This document shows, in pieces, positions 46,826-55,999 of a stretch of 64,000 bases of DNA. The first letter of the stretch is position 1; every line of letters begins with the position of its first letter. The translations under genes were made by a program, and so were the position numbers. This DNA is from JADYZU01 sp964540965 (GTDB lineage Bacteria; Pseudomonadota; Alphaproteobacteria; Rhodobacterales; Rhodobacteraceae), in the NCBI GenBank assembly GCA_964540965.1, contig CAZIOT010000019.1, forward strand, positions 4,450 through 68,449, written 5' to 3'. The notes below the pieces were generated by a model, which worked only from the letters and a program-made list of their open reading frames with translations, made no database searches and was not told the origin of the DNA.

Positions 46826-47442
46826 AGAAAGGCCTCGTCGGCGCCGCCCGGCGCATCGGCGGCGGCGCGGAACGGCGTCAGCTCCAGCACCGGCGCATCA
46901 AGGCCAAGGTCGATATGAGTGGCGATGACGGCGATGCCGCCCTGCGCCAGATGCCGGTCGCGCAGCCAGCGGGCAAAGCCCGCGACCGAGGCGGCGTCAA
47001 GCGAGACGGTGGGTTCGTCCAGCAGCATCACCGCCTGCCCGGTCACCGCCAGCCGCGCAAGGCCCAGCCGCCGCTTTTGCCCGGCCGACAGGGTGCCGCC
47101 CGGCCGGTTGCGCAAGCCGGTCAGATCGAAATCGGCAAAGACCTGATCGGACAGCGGCCGGCGATAGAGGTCGGCCCAGAAACGCAACGTCTCGGCCACC
47201 GTCAGTTGCGCCTTTACCCCGTCGGCATGGCTGGCATAGGCGGCGTCCTCGCCCGCGCCGGTAATGCTGCCCGACAGGGGCGGCTGCAACCCGGCCAGCG
47301 TGCGCAAGAGCGTAGTCTTGCCGATGCCGTTCGGGCCGCGCAGCACCAGCGCCTGACCCGACGCCACGGCAAAGGACAGCCCGGCCAGCACCGGCACGCC
47401 GCCGCGGGCGACCGACAGGTTGGTGACGGACAGGCCCTGCAT
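46822..47442 (-). CDS. ccmA: Heme exporter ATPase CcmA
   Basis: 206-residue ABC ATPase. Walker A is RGPNGIGKTTLLRTL, the signature is LSAGQKRRLGLARL and Walker B is AVMLLDEPTVSLD; the LSAGQ and TVSLD forms are typical of CcmA. First of the ccm genes, 3 bases after the Mth938-like gene, so the ccm and sec genes are probably one transcript. Confidence 0.95.
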   Translation of the reverse strand: MQGLSVTNLSVARGGVPVLAGLSFAVASGQALVLRGPNGIGKTTLLRTLAGLQPPLSGSITGAGEDAAYASHADGVKAQLTVAETLRFWADLYRRPLSDQVFADFDLTGLRNRPGGTLSAGQKRRLGLARLAVTGQAVMLLDEPTVSLDAASVAGFARWLRDRHLAQGGIAVIATHIDLGLDAPVLELTPFRAAADAPGGADEAFL

Positions 47443-47445
47443 CCG

Positions 47446-47799
47446 TCAGACCGGAAGTGCGGCCAGACCGATGCGGCGGCCTTCCGACAGAAGCACGTTG
47501 TAGGACCGGCAGGCGGCGGGCGAGGCCATGAACTCGACCCCGATCCCGGCCGCCTCAAGCGCCTGCCGGAACGCGATGGGCGGGGGCTGCATCGCCGCGC
47601 CGGTGCCGACGAACAGCACGTCGATCTGCGGCGCCGCGGCGATCAGCGCCGCGGTATCGTGATACCCCGCCCAATCGGCGACACCGGCAGGCAGCACGGT
47701 GACCGCACCGCGCCGCACCTGACCGCCGATGCGAAAGAACCCCGGACCATAGCCATCGACCGGCAACCGCCCGTCGAACCTGGTCTCGGTCATGCGCAT
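47446..47799 (-). CDS. Mth938-like domain protein
   Basis: 117 residues of the Mth938 (DUF498) family. GYGPGFFRIGG, VLFVGTGAAMQPPP and MASPAACRSYNVLLSEGRRI are the conserved segments. Function is not established in bacteria; a eukaryotic relative is an assembly factor of mitochondrial complex I. It is consistently found between secF and ccmA in this bacterial group and follows secF by 3 bases. Confidence 0.88.
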   Translation of the reverse strand: MRMTETRFDGRLPVDGYGPGFFRIGGQVRRGAVTVLPAGVADWAGYHDTAALIAAAPQIDVLFVGTGAAMQPPPIAFRQALEAAGIGVEFMASPAACRSYNVLLSEGRRIGLAALPV

Positions 47800-47802
47800 C
47801 GG

Positions 47803-48777
47803 TCAGTTGCCGATATTGGCATAGGGGCCGACATCGGCCTTCTTTTCCTTGGACCAGTCGCGGGTGACGCCCAGCCGCAGCACCACGACCGAGGCGACAT
47901 AGATCGTCGAATAGACCCCGATCAGCACGCCGACCAGCATGGCGGTGACAAAGCCGCGGATCACGTCGCCGCCGAATACCCACAGGGCCAGCAGCGCCAG
48001 AAGCACGGTGACCGAGGTCATGACCGTGCGGGCCAGCGTTTCGTTCAGGGTCAGGTTCAGCAGGTCCACCAGCGGCATCTGCTTGTACTTCATCAGGTTC
48101 TCGCGCACCCGGTCAAAGACGACCACGGTGTCGTTGACCGAATAGCCGATGATGGTCAGCACCGCCGCCACCGTGGTCAGGTCGAATTTCAGCTGGAACA
48201 CCGACCAGACCCCGACCACGACGAACGCGTCATGCGCGAGCGAGATCGCGGCGCCCAGGCCGAACTGCCATTCGAAACGCAGCCAGATATAGAACATGAT
48301 GCCGATCGTCGCCCCGATCAGCGACAGCGCCGCCTTCCAAACCAGCTCGCCCGAGACCTTGCCCGACACCGATTCGGCCGAGGTGAAATGCACCGCCGGG
48401 TCGATGGCCTTGAGCGCCGTCTCGACTTCGTTCAGCTGATCGGCCGACAGCGCCGGATCCTCCTCGCCGCTTGACAGGCGGATCTGCACGACATGCTGAT
48501 CGGCGGCGAACGAGGGGTCAAAGACCTCGGTGATGGTGGCATCGCTAAACGGCAGGCCCTCCAGCGTCTCGCGATATTGCGCAAGGTCGATGGCGTTCGA
48601 CGATTCGGCGCGGATCGCGGTGCCGCCGGTAAAGTCGATGCCCAGGTTGAAGCCCTGATACAGGATCGAGCCGATGCCGATCAGCGTCAGGATGGCGGAA
48701 AGGCCAAAGGTCCAGCGCCACCAGCGGAAAAAGTCGATCCGGGTGACGGTGGGGACAAGTTTCAGACGGAACGCCAT
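47803..48777 (-). CDS. secF: Protein translocase subunit SecF
   Basis: 324 residues, six membrane helices with one large periplasmic domain after the first. GIDFTGGTAI, YVWLRFEWQF-like YIWLRFEWQFGLGA, and GYSVNDTVVVFDRVREN are the SecF signatures. With SecD it uses proton motive force to assist late steps of Sec export. The start is 8 bases after the secD stop. Confidence 0.97.
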   Translation of the reverse strand: MAFRLKLVPTVTRIDFFRWWRWTFGLSAILTLIGIGSILYQGFNLGIDFTGGTAIRAESSNAIDLAQYRETLEGLPFSDATITEVFDPSFAADQHVVQIRLSSGEEDPALSADQLNEVETALKAIDPAVHFTSAESVSGKVSGELVWKAALSLIGATIGIMFYIWLRFEWQFGLGAAISLAHDAFVVVGVWSVFQLKFDLTTVAAVLTIIGYSVNDTVVVFDRVRENLMKYKQMPLVDLLNLTLNETLARTVMTSVTVLLALLALWVFGGDVIRGFVTAMLVGVLIGVYSTIYVASVVVLRLGVTRDWSKEKKADVGPYANIGN

Positions 48778-48785
48778 GGCGGGCC

Positions 48786-50450
48786 TCAGACCTGAAGGGT
48801 TTTCGGACGCCGCCAGTTGAACCAGGCGACCAGAAGGATCCGCGTGACATAGACCGCGGTGAACATCGTGGTGAAGATGCCGATGCCCAGCGTCACCGCA
48901 AAGCCCCGCACCGGGCCCGATCCCAGCGCGAACATGATCCCCGCCGACAGAAGCGAGGTGATGTTGGCATCGACGATGGCGGAAATGGCGCGTTCAAAGC
49001 CCAGTTCGATCGACCGTGCCGGGTTGCGCCCCTCGCGCAATTCGTCGCGGGTGCGTTCATAGATCAGCACGTTGGCGTCCACCGCCATGCCCATGGTCAG
49101 CACGATGCCGGCGATGCCGGGCAGCGTCAGCGTCGCCCCCAGGATCGACATCGCGGCGACGACAAGGGTGATGTTGGCGGCCATCGCCAGATTGGCGACC
49201 ATGCCGAACACGAGGCCGTAGGACAGCACCATATAGATCGCGACCAGCGCAAAGCCGACCATGCCGGCGATGCGCCCGGCGTTGATGCTGTCCTGACCCA
49301 GTTCCGGCCCGATGGTGCGTTGCTCGACAAAGATCAGCTCGGCCGGCAGGGCGCCGGCGCGCAGCACGATGGCCAGTTCGGTCGATTCCTCGATGGTGAA
49401 ACTGCCGGTGATGATGCCCGAACCGCCGGGGATGGCCGAATTGATCGTCGGCGCCGAGACGACCTGATCGTCCAGCACGATGGCAAAGGGATTGCCGACA
49501 TTGGCAGAGGTATATTCGCCGAAGATCCGCGCGCCATGGGCGTTGAAGCGGAACGTGACCGCCGGATTGCCGTTCTGGTCGAACGAGGGCTGGGCATCGA
49601 CCAGATCCTCGCCGGTCAGCACCGGGGCGCGTTCGACGATGTAATAGACGCCGTCTTCGTCCTGCGACGGCAGCACGACATTGCCCGGCCCCGGCGCGGC
49701 CTCGGCATCGCCGGTGCGGCCGACGACCGAGTTGAAGGTCAGTTGCGCCGTCTGCCCGATGAGAGAGATCACCTCGTCCACCGACCCGACACCCGGCACC
49801 TGGATCAGGATGCGGTCCTGCCCCTGGCGGATGATCGTCGGTTCGCGGGTGCCGGCTTCGTCGATGCGGCGGCGGACGATTTCAAGGCTTTGCGCCACGG
49901 TGCGGTCGTCCGACGCCGCCTTTTCCGCGTCCGACAGCGCGATGGTGATCGTGTCGCCGCTGGCGGTGGCGGTGATGTCGGTCGATCCGACCCCGGTCAG
50001 CGTGGTGACCGGCTGCGCCAGGCCACGGACGATTTCCAGCGCCCGCGCGATCCCCTCGGGGCGCGAGATGCGGACATGAAGTTCGTCCCGCGGCCCGGTT
50101 TCCGACCGCTGCACCGAACCGATGGTCTCGCGTTCGGCGACCAGCGCGTCGCGCACCTCGGGCCAGAGCGATTCCATGCGCGTGGCATAGACGTCGCCGA
50201 CCTGCACCTCGGCCAGAAGATGCGCGCCGCCCCGCAGGTCAAGGCCAAGGTTGACCAGCCCGTCCGGCAGGAACGACGGCCATTCCGCCGCCTGCGCCGC
50301 GATCTCGGGCGAGGTCAGGCCCGATTCGATCTGCGCCTCGGCATCGTTCGAGGTCTCGACCCGGCCATAAAAGGCGTTCGGCGCGGCGAAGATCACCCCG
50401 AAAAGGCAGACAAGCCAGACGGTGATGCGCTGCCAGAGCGGGAGATACAT
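48786..50450 (-). CDS. secD: Protein translocase subunit SecD
   Basis: 554 residues. One N-terminal helix, the LGLDLRGGAHLLAEV motif, a large periplasmic region (about 60-370), then five C-terminal helices with GMAVDANVLIYERTRDELREG, where the conserved Asp takes part in proton movement. Follows yajC by 10 bases on the same strand. Confidence 0.97.
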   Translation of the reverse strand: MYLPLWQRITVWLVCLFGVIFAAPNAFYGRVETSNDAEAQIESGLTSPEIAAQAAEWPSFLPDGLVNLGLDLRGGAHLLAEVQVGDVYATRMESLWPEVRDALVAERETIGSVQRSETGPRDELHVRISRPEGIARALEIVRGLAQPVTTLTGVGSTDITATASGDTITIALSDAEKAASDDRTVAQSLEIVRRRIDEAGTREPTIIRQGQDRILIQVPGVGSVDEVISLIGQTAQLTFNSVVGRTGDAEAAPGPGNVVLPSQDEDGVYYIVERAPVLTGEDLVDAQPSFDQNGNPAVTFRFNAHGARIFGEYTSANVGNPFAIVLDDQVVSAPTINSAIPGGSGIITGSFTIEESTELAIVLRAGALPAELIFVEQRTIGPELGQDSINAGRIAGMVGFALVAIYMVLSYGLVFGMVANLAMAANITLVVAAMSILGATLTLPGIAGIVLTMGMAVDANVLIYERTRDELREGRNPARSIELGFERAISAIVDANITSLLSAGIMFALGSGPVRGFAVTLGIGIFTTMFTAVYVTRILLVAWFNWRRPKTLQV

Positions 50451-50460
50451 GGGGGTTGCC

Positions 50461-50745
50461 TTACGCGCTGGCCGGTTCGGTCTTGTTCAGGACGGCCGTG
50501 ATGGTGTGGCGCATGACACGGACGGTGACGCCCTGGGCGATCTCGACCTCGACCTCGTTCTCGCCTTCCTTGACCTTGGTCACCTTGCCGACGATGCCGC
50601 CGCCGGTGACGACCTGGTCGCCGCGCCGCAGCGCCCCCAGCATGGTCTGATGCTCGCGCGCCTTCTTTTGCTGCGGCCGGATCAGCAGGAAATACATGAT
50701 CGCGAAGATCAGGATCAGGGGGAGGATCTGGGCGACGGCTTCCAT
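50461..50745 (-). CDS. yajC: Preprotein translocase subunit YajC
   Basis: 94 residues: one membrane helix (about 6-23, ILPLILIFAIMYFLLIRPQQKK) and a small cytoplasmic domain with LRRGDQVVTGGGIVGKV. First gene of the yajC-secD-secF-Mth938-ccm series. Start at 50745 has AAGGAAC upstream; the longer in-frame form is not conserved. The 260-base gap to serS must hold promoters for both genes; none is clear. Confidence 0.96.
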   Translation of the reverse strand: MEAVAQILPLILIFAIMYFLLIRPQQKKAREHQTMLGALRRGDQVVTGGGIVGKVTKVKEGENEVEVEIAQGVTVRVMRHTITAVLNKTEPASA

Positions 50746-51005
50746 CGGGGTTCCTTGGGATCGGGCCGGACCTGGGGCCGGGCGGGTAGGGAAAATCGCG
50801 GTCCTTGTAGGGCGGCCGGGGGCAATTGGCAACGGCGGGCGCTTGCCGGCTGCGTGATCCGCACCATCCCCGGTCCGGCCGGCCCATCCCTGCCGGACCG
50901 GGCAAGGCCGCCACCGGCCTGCCGGGCGCCATGCGATGCCCTCACCGCCTTTCCCTTCGCCGCCGCCTCTGGCATACCGCCGCCACCCATCCGAGCGAGG
51001 CCATC

Positions 51006-52295
51006 ATGCACGACATCCGCGCCATCCGTGAAAACCCCGCCGCCTTTGATGCGGCGCTGTCGCGTCGCGGGATCACCGGCATGGCCGCGCGCGTCCTGGC
51101 CATCGACGAGGCGCGGCGGGCCGGAATCCTGGCCGCCGAGACCGCCACGGCCGAACAGAACCGCGCCAGCAAGGAGGTCGGCGCCGCCAAGGCACGCGGC
51201 GACGAGGCCGAATTCGACCGCCTGCGCGCGCTGGTGGCCGACAAGAAGGCCGAGATCGCGCGGCTGACCGAGGAAGCCCGCGCCGAGGACCAGCGGCTGG
51301 CCGACCTTCTCGCCACCATTCCGAACCTGCCCTATCCGGACGTGCCCGATGGCGCGGACGAGGCCGACAACGTGGAAATCCGCCGCTGGGGCAATCCGCG
51401 CAACTTCGCCTTCCAGCCGGTCGAGCATTACCAGCTCCCCGCCGCCCGCGGCATGGATTTCGAAACCGCGGCGAAACTGTCCGGCGCGCGTTTCGTGGTG
51501 CTTTCGGGCGCGATGGCGCGGCTGCACCGCGCGCTTGCCCAGTTCATGATCGACACCCATGTCGACCTCCACGGCCTGACCGAGACCATCACCCCGGTGC
51601 TGGTCCGCTCCGAGATGATGTATGGCACCGGCCAGCTGCCGAAATTCGGCGAAGACAGCTATGAGACGACGAATGGCTGGTGGCTGATCCCGACGGCCGA
51701 GGTGACGCTGACCAATACCGTCAATGGCGATCTGGTGGACGAGGCCACCCTGCCCCGCCGCATGGTCGCCCATACCAACTGCTTCCGGTCCGAGGCCGGC
51801 AGCGCCGGCCGTGACACCGCCGGGATGCTGCGCCAGCACCAGTTCGAGAAGGTCGAGATGGTGTCGATCACCACCCCCGACACTTCCGAGGCCGAACATG
51901 CCCGGATGACGCGCTGCGCCGAGACCATTCTGGAAAGGCTGGACCTGCCCTACCGCACCGTCGTCCTCTGCGCCGGCGACATGGGCGCCGGGGCGCGGCG
52001 GACGCATGACCTCGAGGTCTGGCTGCCGGGACAGGACCGCTACCGCGAGATCTCGTCGGTCTCGACCTGCGGCGACTATCAGGCGCGGCGGATGAACGCG
52101 CGCTTCCGTCCGGCCGGCGGCGGCAAGCCCGAATTCGTGCATACGCTGAACGGATCGGGTCTTGCCGTGGGCCGCGCGCTGATCGCGGTGCTGGAGAACG
52201 GGCAGGAAGCCGACGGCTCGGTCACGCTGCCCGCGGCGCTGCACGGCTATCTGGGCGGACGGACGCGGATCACGCCCGAGGGCGTCCTGGTCTGA
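51006..52295 (+). CDS. serS: Seryl-tRNA synthetase
   Basis: Class II aminoacyl-tRNA synthetase. 429 residues: N-terminal coiled-coil arm that grips tRNA-Ser (about 25-105), then the catalytic core with motif 2 TNCFRSEAGSAGRDTAGMLRQHQF and motif 3 NGSGLAVGRALIAVLENGQ. ATG 51006 gives the normal MHDIRAIRENPAAFD start. A copy of the multi-hairpin repeat follows its stop by 5 bases. Confidence 0.98.
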   Translation: MHDIRAIRENPAAFDAALSRRGITGMAARVLAIDEARRAGILAAETATAEQNRASKEVGAAKARGDEAEFDRLRALVADKKAEIARLTEEARAEDQRLADLLATIPNLPYPDVPDGADEADNVEIRRWGNPRNFAFQPVEHYQLPAARGMDFETAAKLSGARFVVLSGAMARLHRALAQFMIDTHVDLHGLTETITPVLVRSEMMYGTGQLPKFGEDSYETTNGWWLIPTAEVTLTNTVNGDLVDEATLPRRMVAHTNCFRSEAGSAGRDTAGMLRQHQFEKVEMVSITTPDTSEAEHARMTRCAETILERLDLPYRTVVLCAGDMGAGARRTHDLEVWLPGQDRYREISSVSTCGDYQARRMNARFRPAGGGKPEFVHTLNGSGLAVGRALIAVLENGQEADGSVTLPAALHGYLGGRTRITPEGVLV

Positions 52296-52300
52296 GGGGG

Positions 52301-52515
52301 CGCCGGGCTGAAGCCCGGCGAAGGAAGAAGGGGGGCCTTCCGCCCCCCTCTGCGCCTTGCGGCGCATTCACCCCCCGAGGATATTTGGGGACGAAGAATG
52401 AGGAAAGAGCGCGCCTCTTCCTCATTCTTCGTCCATAAATATCCCCGCCGGAGGCAAACCTGAGGAGGAGCCGGAGGCGACGACGAGGCAAAGACCTTGC
52501 GCCGAAGGCGCTCCG
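52301..52515 (+). repeat. Multi-hairpin 3' element, copy C
   Basis: Follows serS (stop 52295). Hairpin 1 CGCCGGGCT/AGCCCGGCG is 52301-52320; a G-run/C-run hairpin around CCTTCC is about 52329-52349; hairpin 3 TGCGCC/GGCGCA is 52350-52365; the long hairpin runs from GGATATTTGGGGACGAAG at 52379 to ATAAATATCC ending 52445 with only two mismatches in its 27-base arms; then the conserved GGAGGCAAACC stretch and the last hairpin GCGCC/GGCGC at about 52500-52512. It ends beside the convergent HlyD-family gene. Confidence 0.9.
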
Positions 52516-52526
52516 CCAAGCAAGGC

Positions 52527-53705
52527 TCAGGGTTCGCGCAGCGCCTCGGTTCCGCGCATCAGCGGCTTGGTCAGGTATTGCAGCACGGTCTTTTCGCCGG
52601 TGTGCAGTTCCACCGTCGCCTGCATCCCCGGCCGGATCTCGATATCCCGCTGGCGGTCGGTCAGGTGAGAAAGATCGACCGAGACCGTCACCCGGTAATA
52701 GGGCGGCAGGTCCGAGCGGCGTTCGTCGTCGAACGTGTCGGCCGAAACGAAGGCCACCTCGCCCGAGAGCGAGCCATAGATCGTGTAGTCATAGGCGGTC
52801 AGCTTGATCGTCGCCTCCTGCCCGGCCACGACATTGGCAATGTCCTGCGGCCGCACCCGCGCCTCGACGAACAATGTGTCGCCCGCGGGGGTGATCTCGA
52901 AGATCTCTTCGCCCGGTCCGACGACGCCGCCGATGGTGGCGATCTTGATCTCGTTGACCACGCCGCGCATCGGCGACAGGATCTCGGTGCGCGACAGCCG
53001 GTCCTCGGCCAGCCGCAGTTCGGCGTTGAGCGAGCCGAGATCGGCCAGCACTTCGGAATAGGTCGTGGCGCGGTCGAGTTCGGCGGCGGTGACGATCTCG
53101 TTGTAGCGCGCCTCGGCATCGGTGTTGGCCTTGGTGGCTCGGGTCAGTTCGATCAGCGCCGCGATCTGCCGGTCATAGAGATCCTGCATCACCGCCAGTT
53201 CCTGCCGCGTCTGCTCGACGATCGCGAAGGCGCCTTCGGTCTGGGTGCGGTAATCGGCCATGCGCGCCGACAGCAGCGCGGTTTCCGACGCGACGGTTGC
53301 GGCGGCGCGGGCGGCGATGTCGTCGGGCACGGCGAAACTGTCCAGCCCGGCCATTTCCGCCTCGAGCCGCAGGCGGCGGATGTCGCCCGCGTCGATCCGC
53401 GCCCGCAGATCCTGCACCTCGGCGGCAAAGGCGGTGCCTTGCAGGCGGGCCAGCACCTGCCCCGGCTCGACACTATCGCCCTGCCGCACCAGCATTTCCG
53501 CCAGAATCCCGCCCTCGAGGTTCTGCACGATCTGCGGCCGGTCGCCCGAGACGACCGAGCCGTCGGCGCGCACGATCTCTTCCAGCGGTGCGAAATTGGC
53601 CCAGATCAGGAAGGCGCCGATGGTGGCGCCGACCAGCCATGTCACGACGCTCGGCCCGCGCGAACGGTCGAGCGTTTCGCTGAAATCCTCGCTCCAGACG
53701 CTCAT
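52527..53705 (-). CDS. Type I secretion membrane fusion protein (HlyD family)
   Basis: 392 residues: short cytoplasmic start, one membrane helix (about 21-40, VVTWLVGATIGAFLIWANF), a barrel-sandwich/lipoyl half (GGILAEMLVRQGDSVEPGQVLARL), a long helical hairpin (about 105-250) and the C-terminal lipoyl/beta-barrel part ending near GMQATVELHTGEKTVLQYL. It links the ABC exporter to the TolC-like protein. Its start overlaps the ABC gene's stop by 4 bases. Confidence 0.94.
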   Translation of the reverse strand: MSVWSEDFSETLDRSRGPSVVTWLVGATIGAFLIWANFAPLEEIVRADGSVVSGDRPQIVQNLEGGILAEMLVRQGDSVEPGQVLARLQGTAFAAEVQDLRARIDAGDIRRLRLEAEMAGLDSFAVPDDIAARAAATVASETALLSARMADYRTQTEGAFAIVEQTRQELAVMQDLYDRQIAALIELTRATKANTDAEARYNEIVTAAELDRATTYSEVLADLGSLNAELRLAEDRLSRTEILSPMRGVVNEIKIATIGGVVGPGEEIFEITPAGDTLFVEARVRPQDIANVVAGQEATIKLTAYDYTIYGSLSGEVAFVSADTFDDERRSDLPPYYRVTVSVDLSHLTDRQRDIEIRPGMQATVELHTGEKTVLQYLTKPLMRGTEALREP

Positions 53706-55999
53706 GCCCGTGCCCCCGCTGCTGCCTGTGCCCTGCCGCGCGACAGGTGCGCCAGAACGTCGCCCGTCGGTCCGTCGACCACCACCCGGCCCGATTGCAT
53801 GACCATGACGCGGTTGGTCAGGTTGAGGATCGGCATCCGGTGGGTGGCGATCACCGCCGTCCGCCCGCGCAGCCAGCCGTCAAGGCGGGCGACAAGCGTG
53901 GCTTCCAGCGTCTGGTCCATTGCCGCGGTGGGTTCGTCCAGCAGAACCACCTGCGGATCCTGCAGCCACAGCCGCGCCCAGCCCAGCGATTGCCGCTGGC
54001 CGACCGACAGCCCCTCGCCGCCGTCGCGGATCATCAGGTCAAGCCCCTTGGGATGGCTGCGCACATGGGCGCCCAACCCGGCAAAGTCGAGCGCGGCAAG
54101 CAGCCGGTCGTCGTCGCGTTCCAGCAGGGTCATGTTGAGGTTGTCGCGCAGGGTGCCGGCGAACAGCCGCACCTCCTGCCCCAGCCAGCCGATGCCGCGG
54201 CGCAGGTCGCGCGGCATTACCTGCCCCATGTCCAGCCCGTCGACCATGACGCGGCCGGCGGTCGGCGTGTAAAGGCCCGACAGCAGGCGCAACAGCGTGG
54301 TCTTGCCCGAACCGTTGGCGCCCAGCACCGCGATGCGCTGGCCGGGTTCGATGGCAAGGGCCGGAATGTCGATGGTACGGGCCGAATCCTCGTCATAGCG
54401 GAAGGCGAGTTCGCGCAGCTCGTAGGCGCCGCGGATTTTCGCCCGGCGCATGTAGGTCCGGCCTTCCTCTTCATCCTGCGGCGCCAGGGCCACCTGATCA
54501 AGCGCGGTCAGCGCGGCGCGGACATTGGCCCAGCGCGACAGGGTGCCGGCAAGCTGGGTCAGGGGCGCCAGGGTGCGCGACGTCAGGATGCCGATGGCGA
54601 TGATGGTGCCGACGGTGAATTCGCCGCGGAACACCAGGAAGGCGCCGCAGACCACGGCGGCGACATAGGTCGCCTGCTGCACGCCGGTGGCCCAGAAGGT
54701 CAGCATCGAGCCGAGCTTGCGCTGTTCGGTGGTCGCGGCTGCCGAAAGCTGGGTCAGTTCGCCCCAGGTGCGGCGGAACCGGTCCTCGCCGCGGTGGGCC
54801 TTGATCGTGTCGCCGTCATAGATGACTTCGTTCAGGATGCGGCCCTGCCGCGTGCCCGCGCCCTGCGTGGCCTTGGTCAGCTCCGCCATCCTGCGCTGCG
54901 CCAGAAGCGACGGCAGGACCATCAGCACGCCGCCGACGATCAGCACGAATACCACAGGCCCGCCGATCATGGCGACAAGGATCAGGAACAGGGCGATGAA
55001 CGGCAGGTCGGTCAGGGTGCCGATGGTGGCGGCGGTAAAGAATTCGCGGATCGAGCCGAAATCGCGCACCGCCGAGGCAAGCTGCGCCGGCTGGGTGCGG
55101 TGTTCGGACTTCATCCCCAGCAGCCGGTCCATCAGCATCTGCTGGATGCCCAGTTCCATCCGCCGCCCGGCGCCATCCATGATCCGGGCGCGGGCGATGC
55201 GCAGCGCCGCTTCCAGGAACAGGGCAAGGAAGGCGCCGATGGCCAGCACCCACAGCGTCGCGGCCGACTGGTGCGGGATCACCCGGTCATAGATCTGCAG
55301 CGAGAACAGCGCGACCGCGGTGGCCAGCAGGTTCGCCACCAGCGATCCCAGCGCCACTTCGCCCATGTTGCGGCGGAACTTGCGGAACTGGCCCCAGAAC
55401 CAGTGCGGCCCCGCGCCCTTGTCGGCATGGCGGCGGGCAAGCTCGGCCACGCCGGCCTCGGCGCGGATGACGGTGCCGGCATAGACGGGCAGGAATTCCT
55501 CGACCGGGACTTCGGCGCGGTTGCCGGGGCAGGTCGCGTCATGGACGAACACGAGGTCGCGGTCCTGCGCCAGCACCAGCACCACCTGGCCCGAGGTCAT
55601 CTCGGCCAGCGCCGGCCACAGGCCGGGCACGGGTTTGACGTTGCGCAGCACGCGGGCGGTCAGGCCGGTGCCGGTCAGGGCGTTGGCGATGACGCCGGGG
55701 GTGACTTCGCTGCCGCCCGAAAGCGCCATGCGTTCAAGAAGGTCGCCATGGCTCAGCTCCACGCCCAGAAGCCCGGCATAGATCGCGGCCAGATCGGCGC
55801 GGGCGCGGGCCTTGGCGGCGAAAAGGTCGCGGCGGGGCGGTTCGGCCGCCGCGGCGACGGGGGCCAGCGCCGGCGCCTCGGCCTCGGCCTCGGGTTCGGC
55901 GGGGGTGGCGGCGGCCCCGCCCGGCCCCTTGCGGCGCAGGAACGAGGGCAGCGCCGGCTTTTCCGCCGCCGCGTCGAAGGCAAGGATCGGGCCCTTCAC
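53702..55999 (-). CDS. Type I secretion ABC transporter, LapB/RtxB type
   Basis: 765 residues. After a variable Pro/Ala/Glu-rich start comes a C39-like domain (about 80-200) without the peptidase Cys at the expected start, then six membrane helices (about 220-480), then the ABC domain with GANGSGKTTLLRLLSG, LSVGQRQSLGWARL and VVLLDEPTAAMD. Inactive C39-like domains bind non-cleaved RTX/adhesin substrates. GTG 55999 is the start because it overlaps the tolC stop (GTGA); the open frame continues upstream only as the shadow of the tolC-like gene. Confidence 0.93.
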   Translation of the reverse strand: MKGPILAFDAAAEKPALPSFLRRKGPGGAAATPAEPEAEAEAPALAPVAAAAEPPRRDLFAAKARARADLAAIYAGLLGVELSHGDLLERMALSGGSEVTPGVIANALTGTGLTARVLRNVKPVPGLWPALAEMTSGQVVLVLAQDRDLVFVHDATCPGNRAEVPVEEFLPVYAGTVIRAEAGVAELARRHADKGAGPHWFWGQFRKFRRNMGEVALGSLVANLLATAVALFSLQIYDRVIPHQSAATLWVLAIGAFLALFLEAALRIARARIMDGAGRRMELGIQQMLMDRLLGMKSEHRTQPAQLASAVRDFGSIREFFTAATIGTLTDLPFIALFLILVAMIGGPVVFVLIVGGVLMVLPSLLAQRRMAELTKATQGAGTRQGRILNEVIYDGDTIKAHRGEDRFRRTWGELTQLSAAATTEQRKLGSMLTFWATGVQQATYVAAVVCGAFLVFRGEFTVGTIIAIGILTSRTLAPLTQLAGTLSRWANVRAALTALDQVALAPQDEEEGRTYMRRAKIRGAYELRELAFRYDEDSARTIDIPALAIEPGQRIAVLGANGSGKTTLLRLLSGLYTPTAGRVMVDGLDMGQVMPRDLRRGIGWLGQEVRLFAGTLRDNLNMTLLERDDDRLLAALDFAGLGAHVRSHPKGLDLMIRDGGEGLSVGQRQSLGWARLWLQDPQVVLLDEPTAAMDQTLEATLVARLDGWLRGRTAVIATHRMPILNLTNRVMVMQSGRVVVDGPTGDVLAHLSRGRAQAAAGARA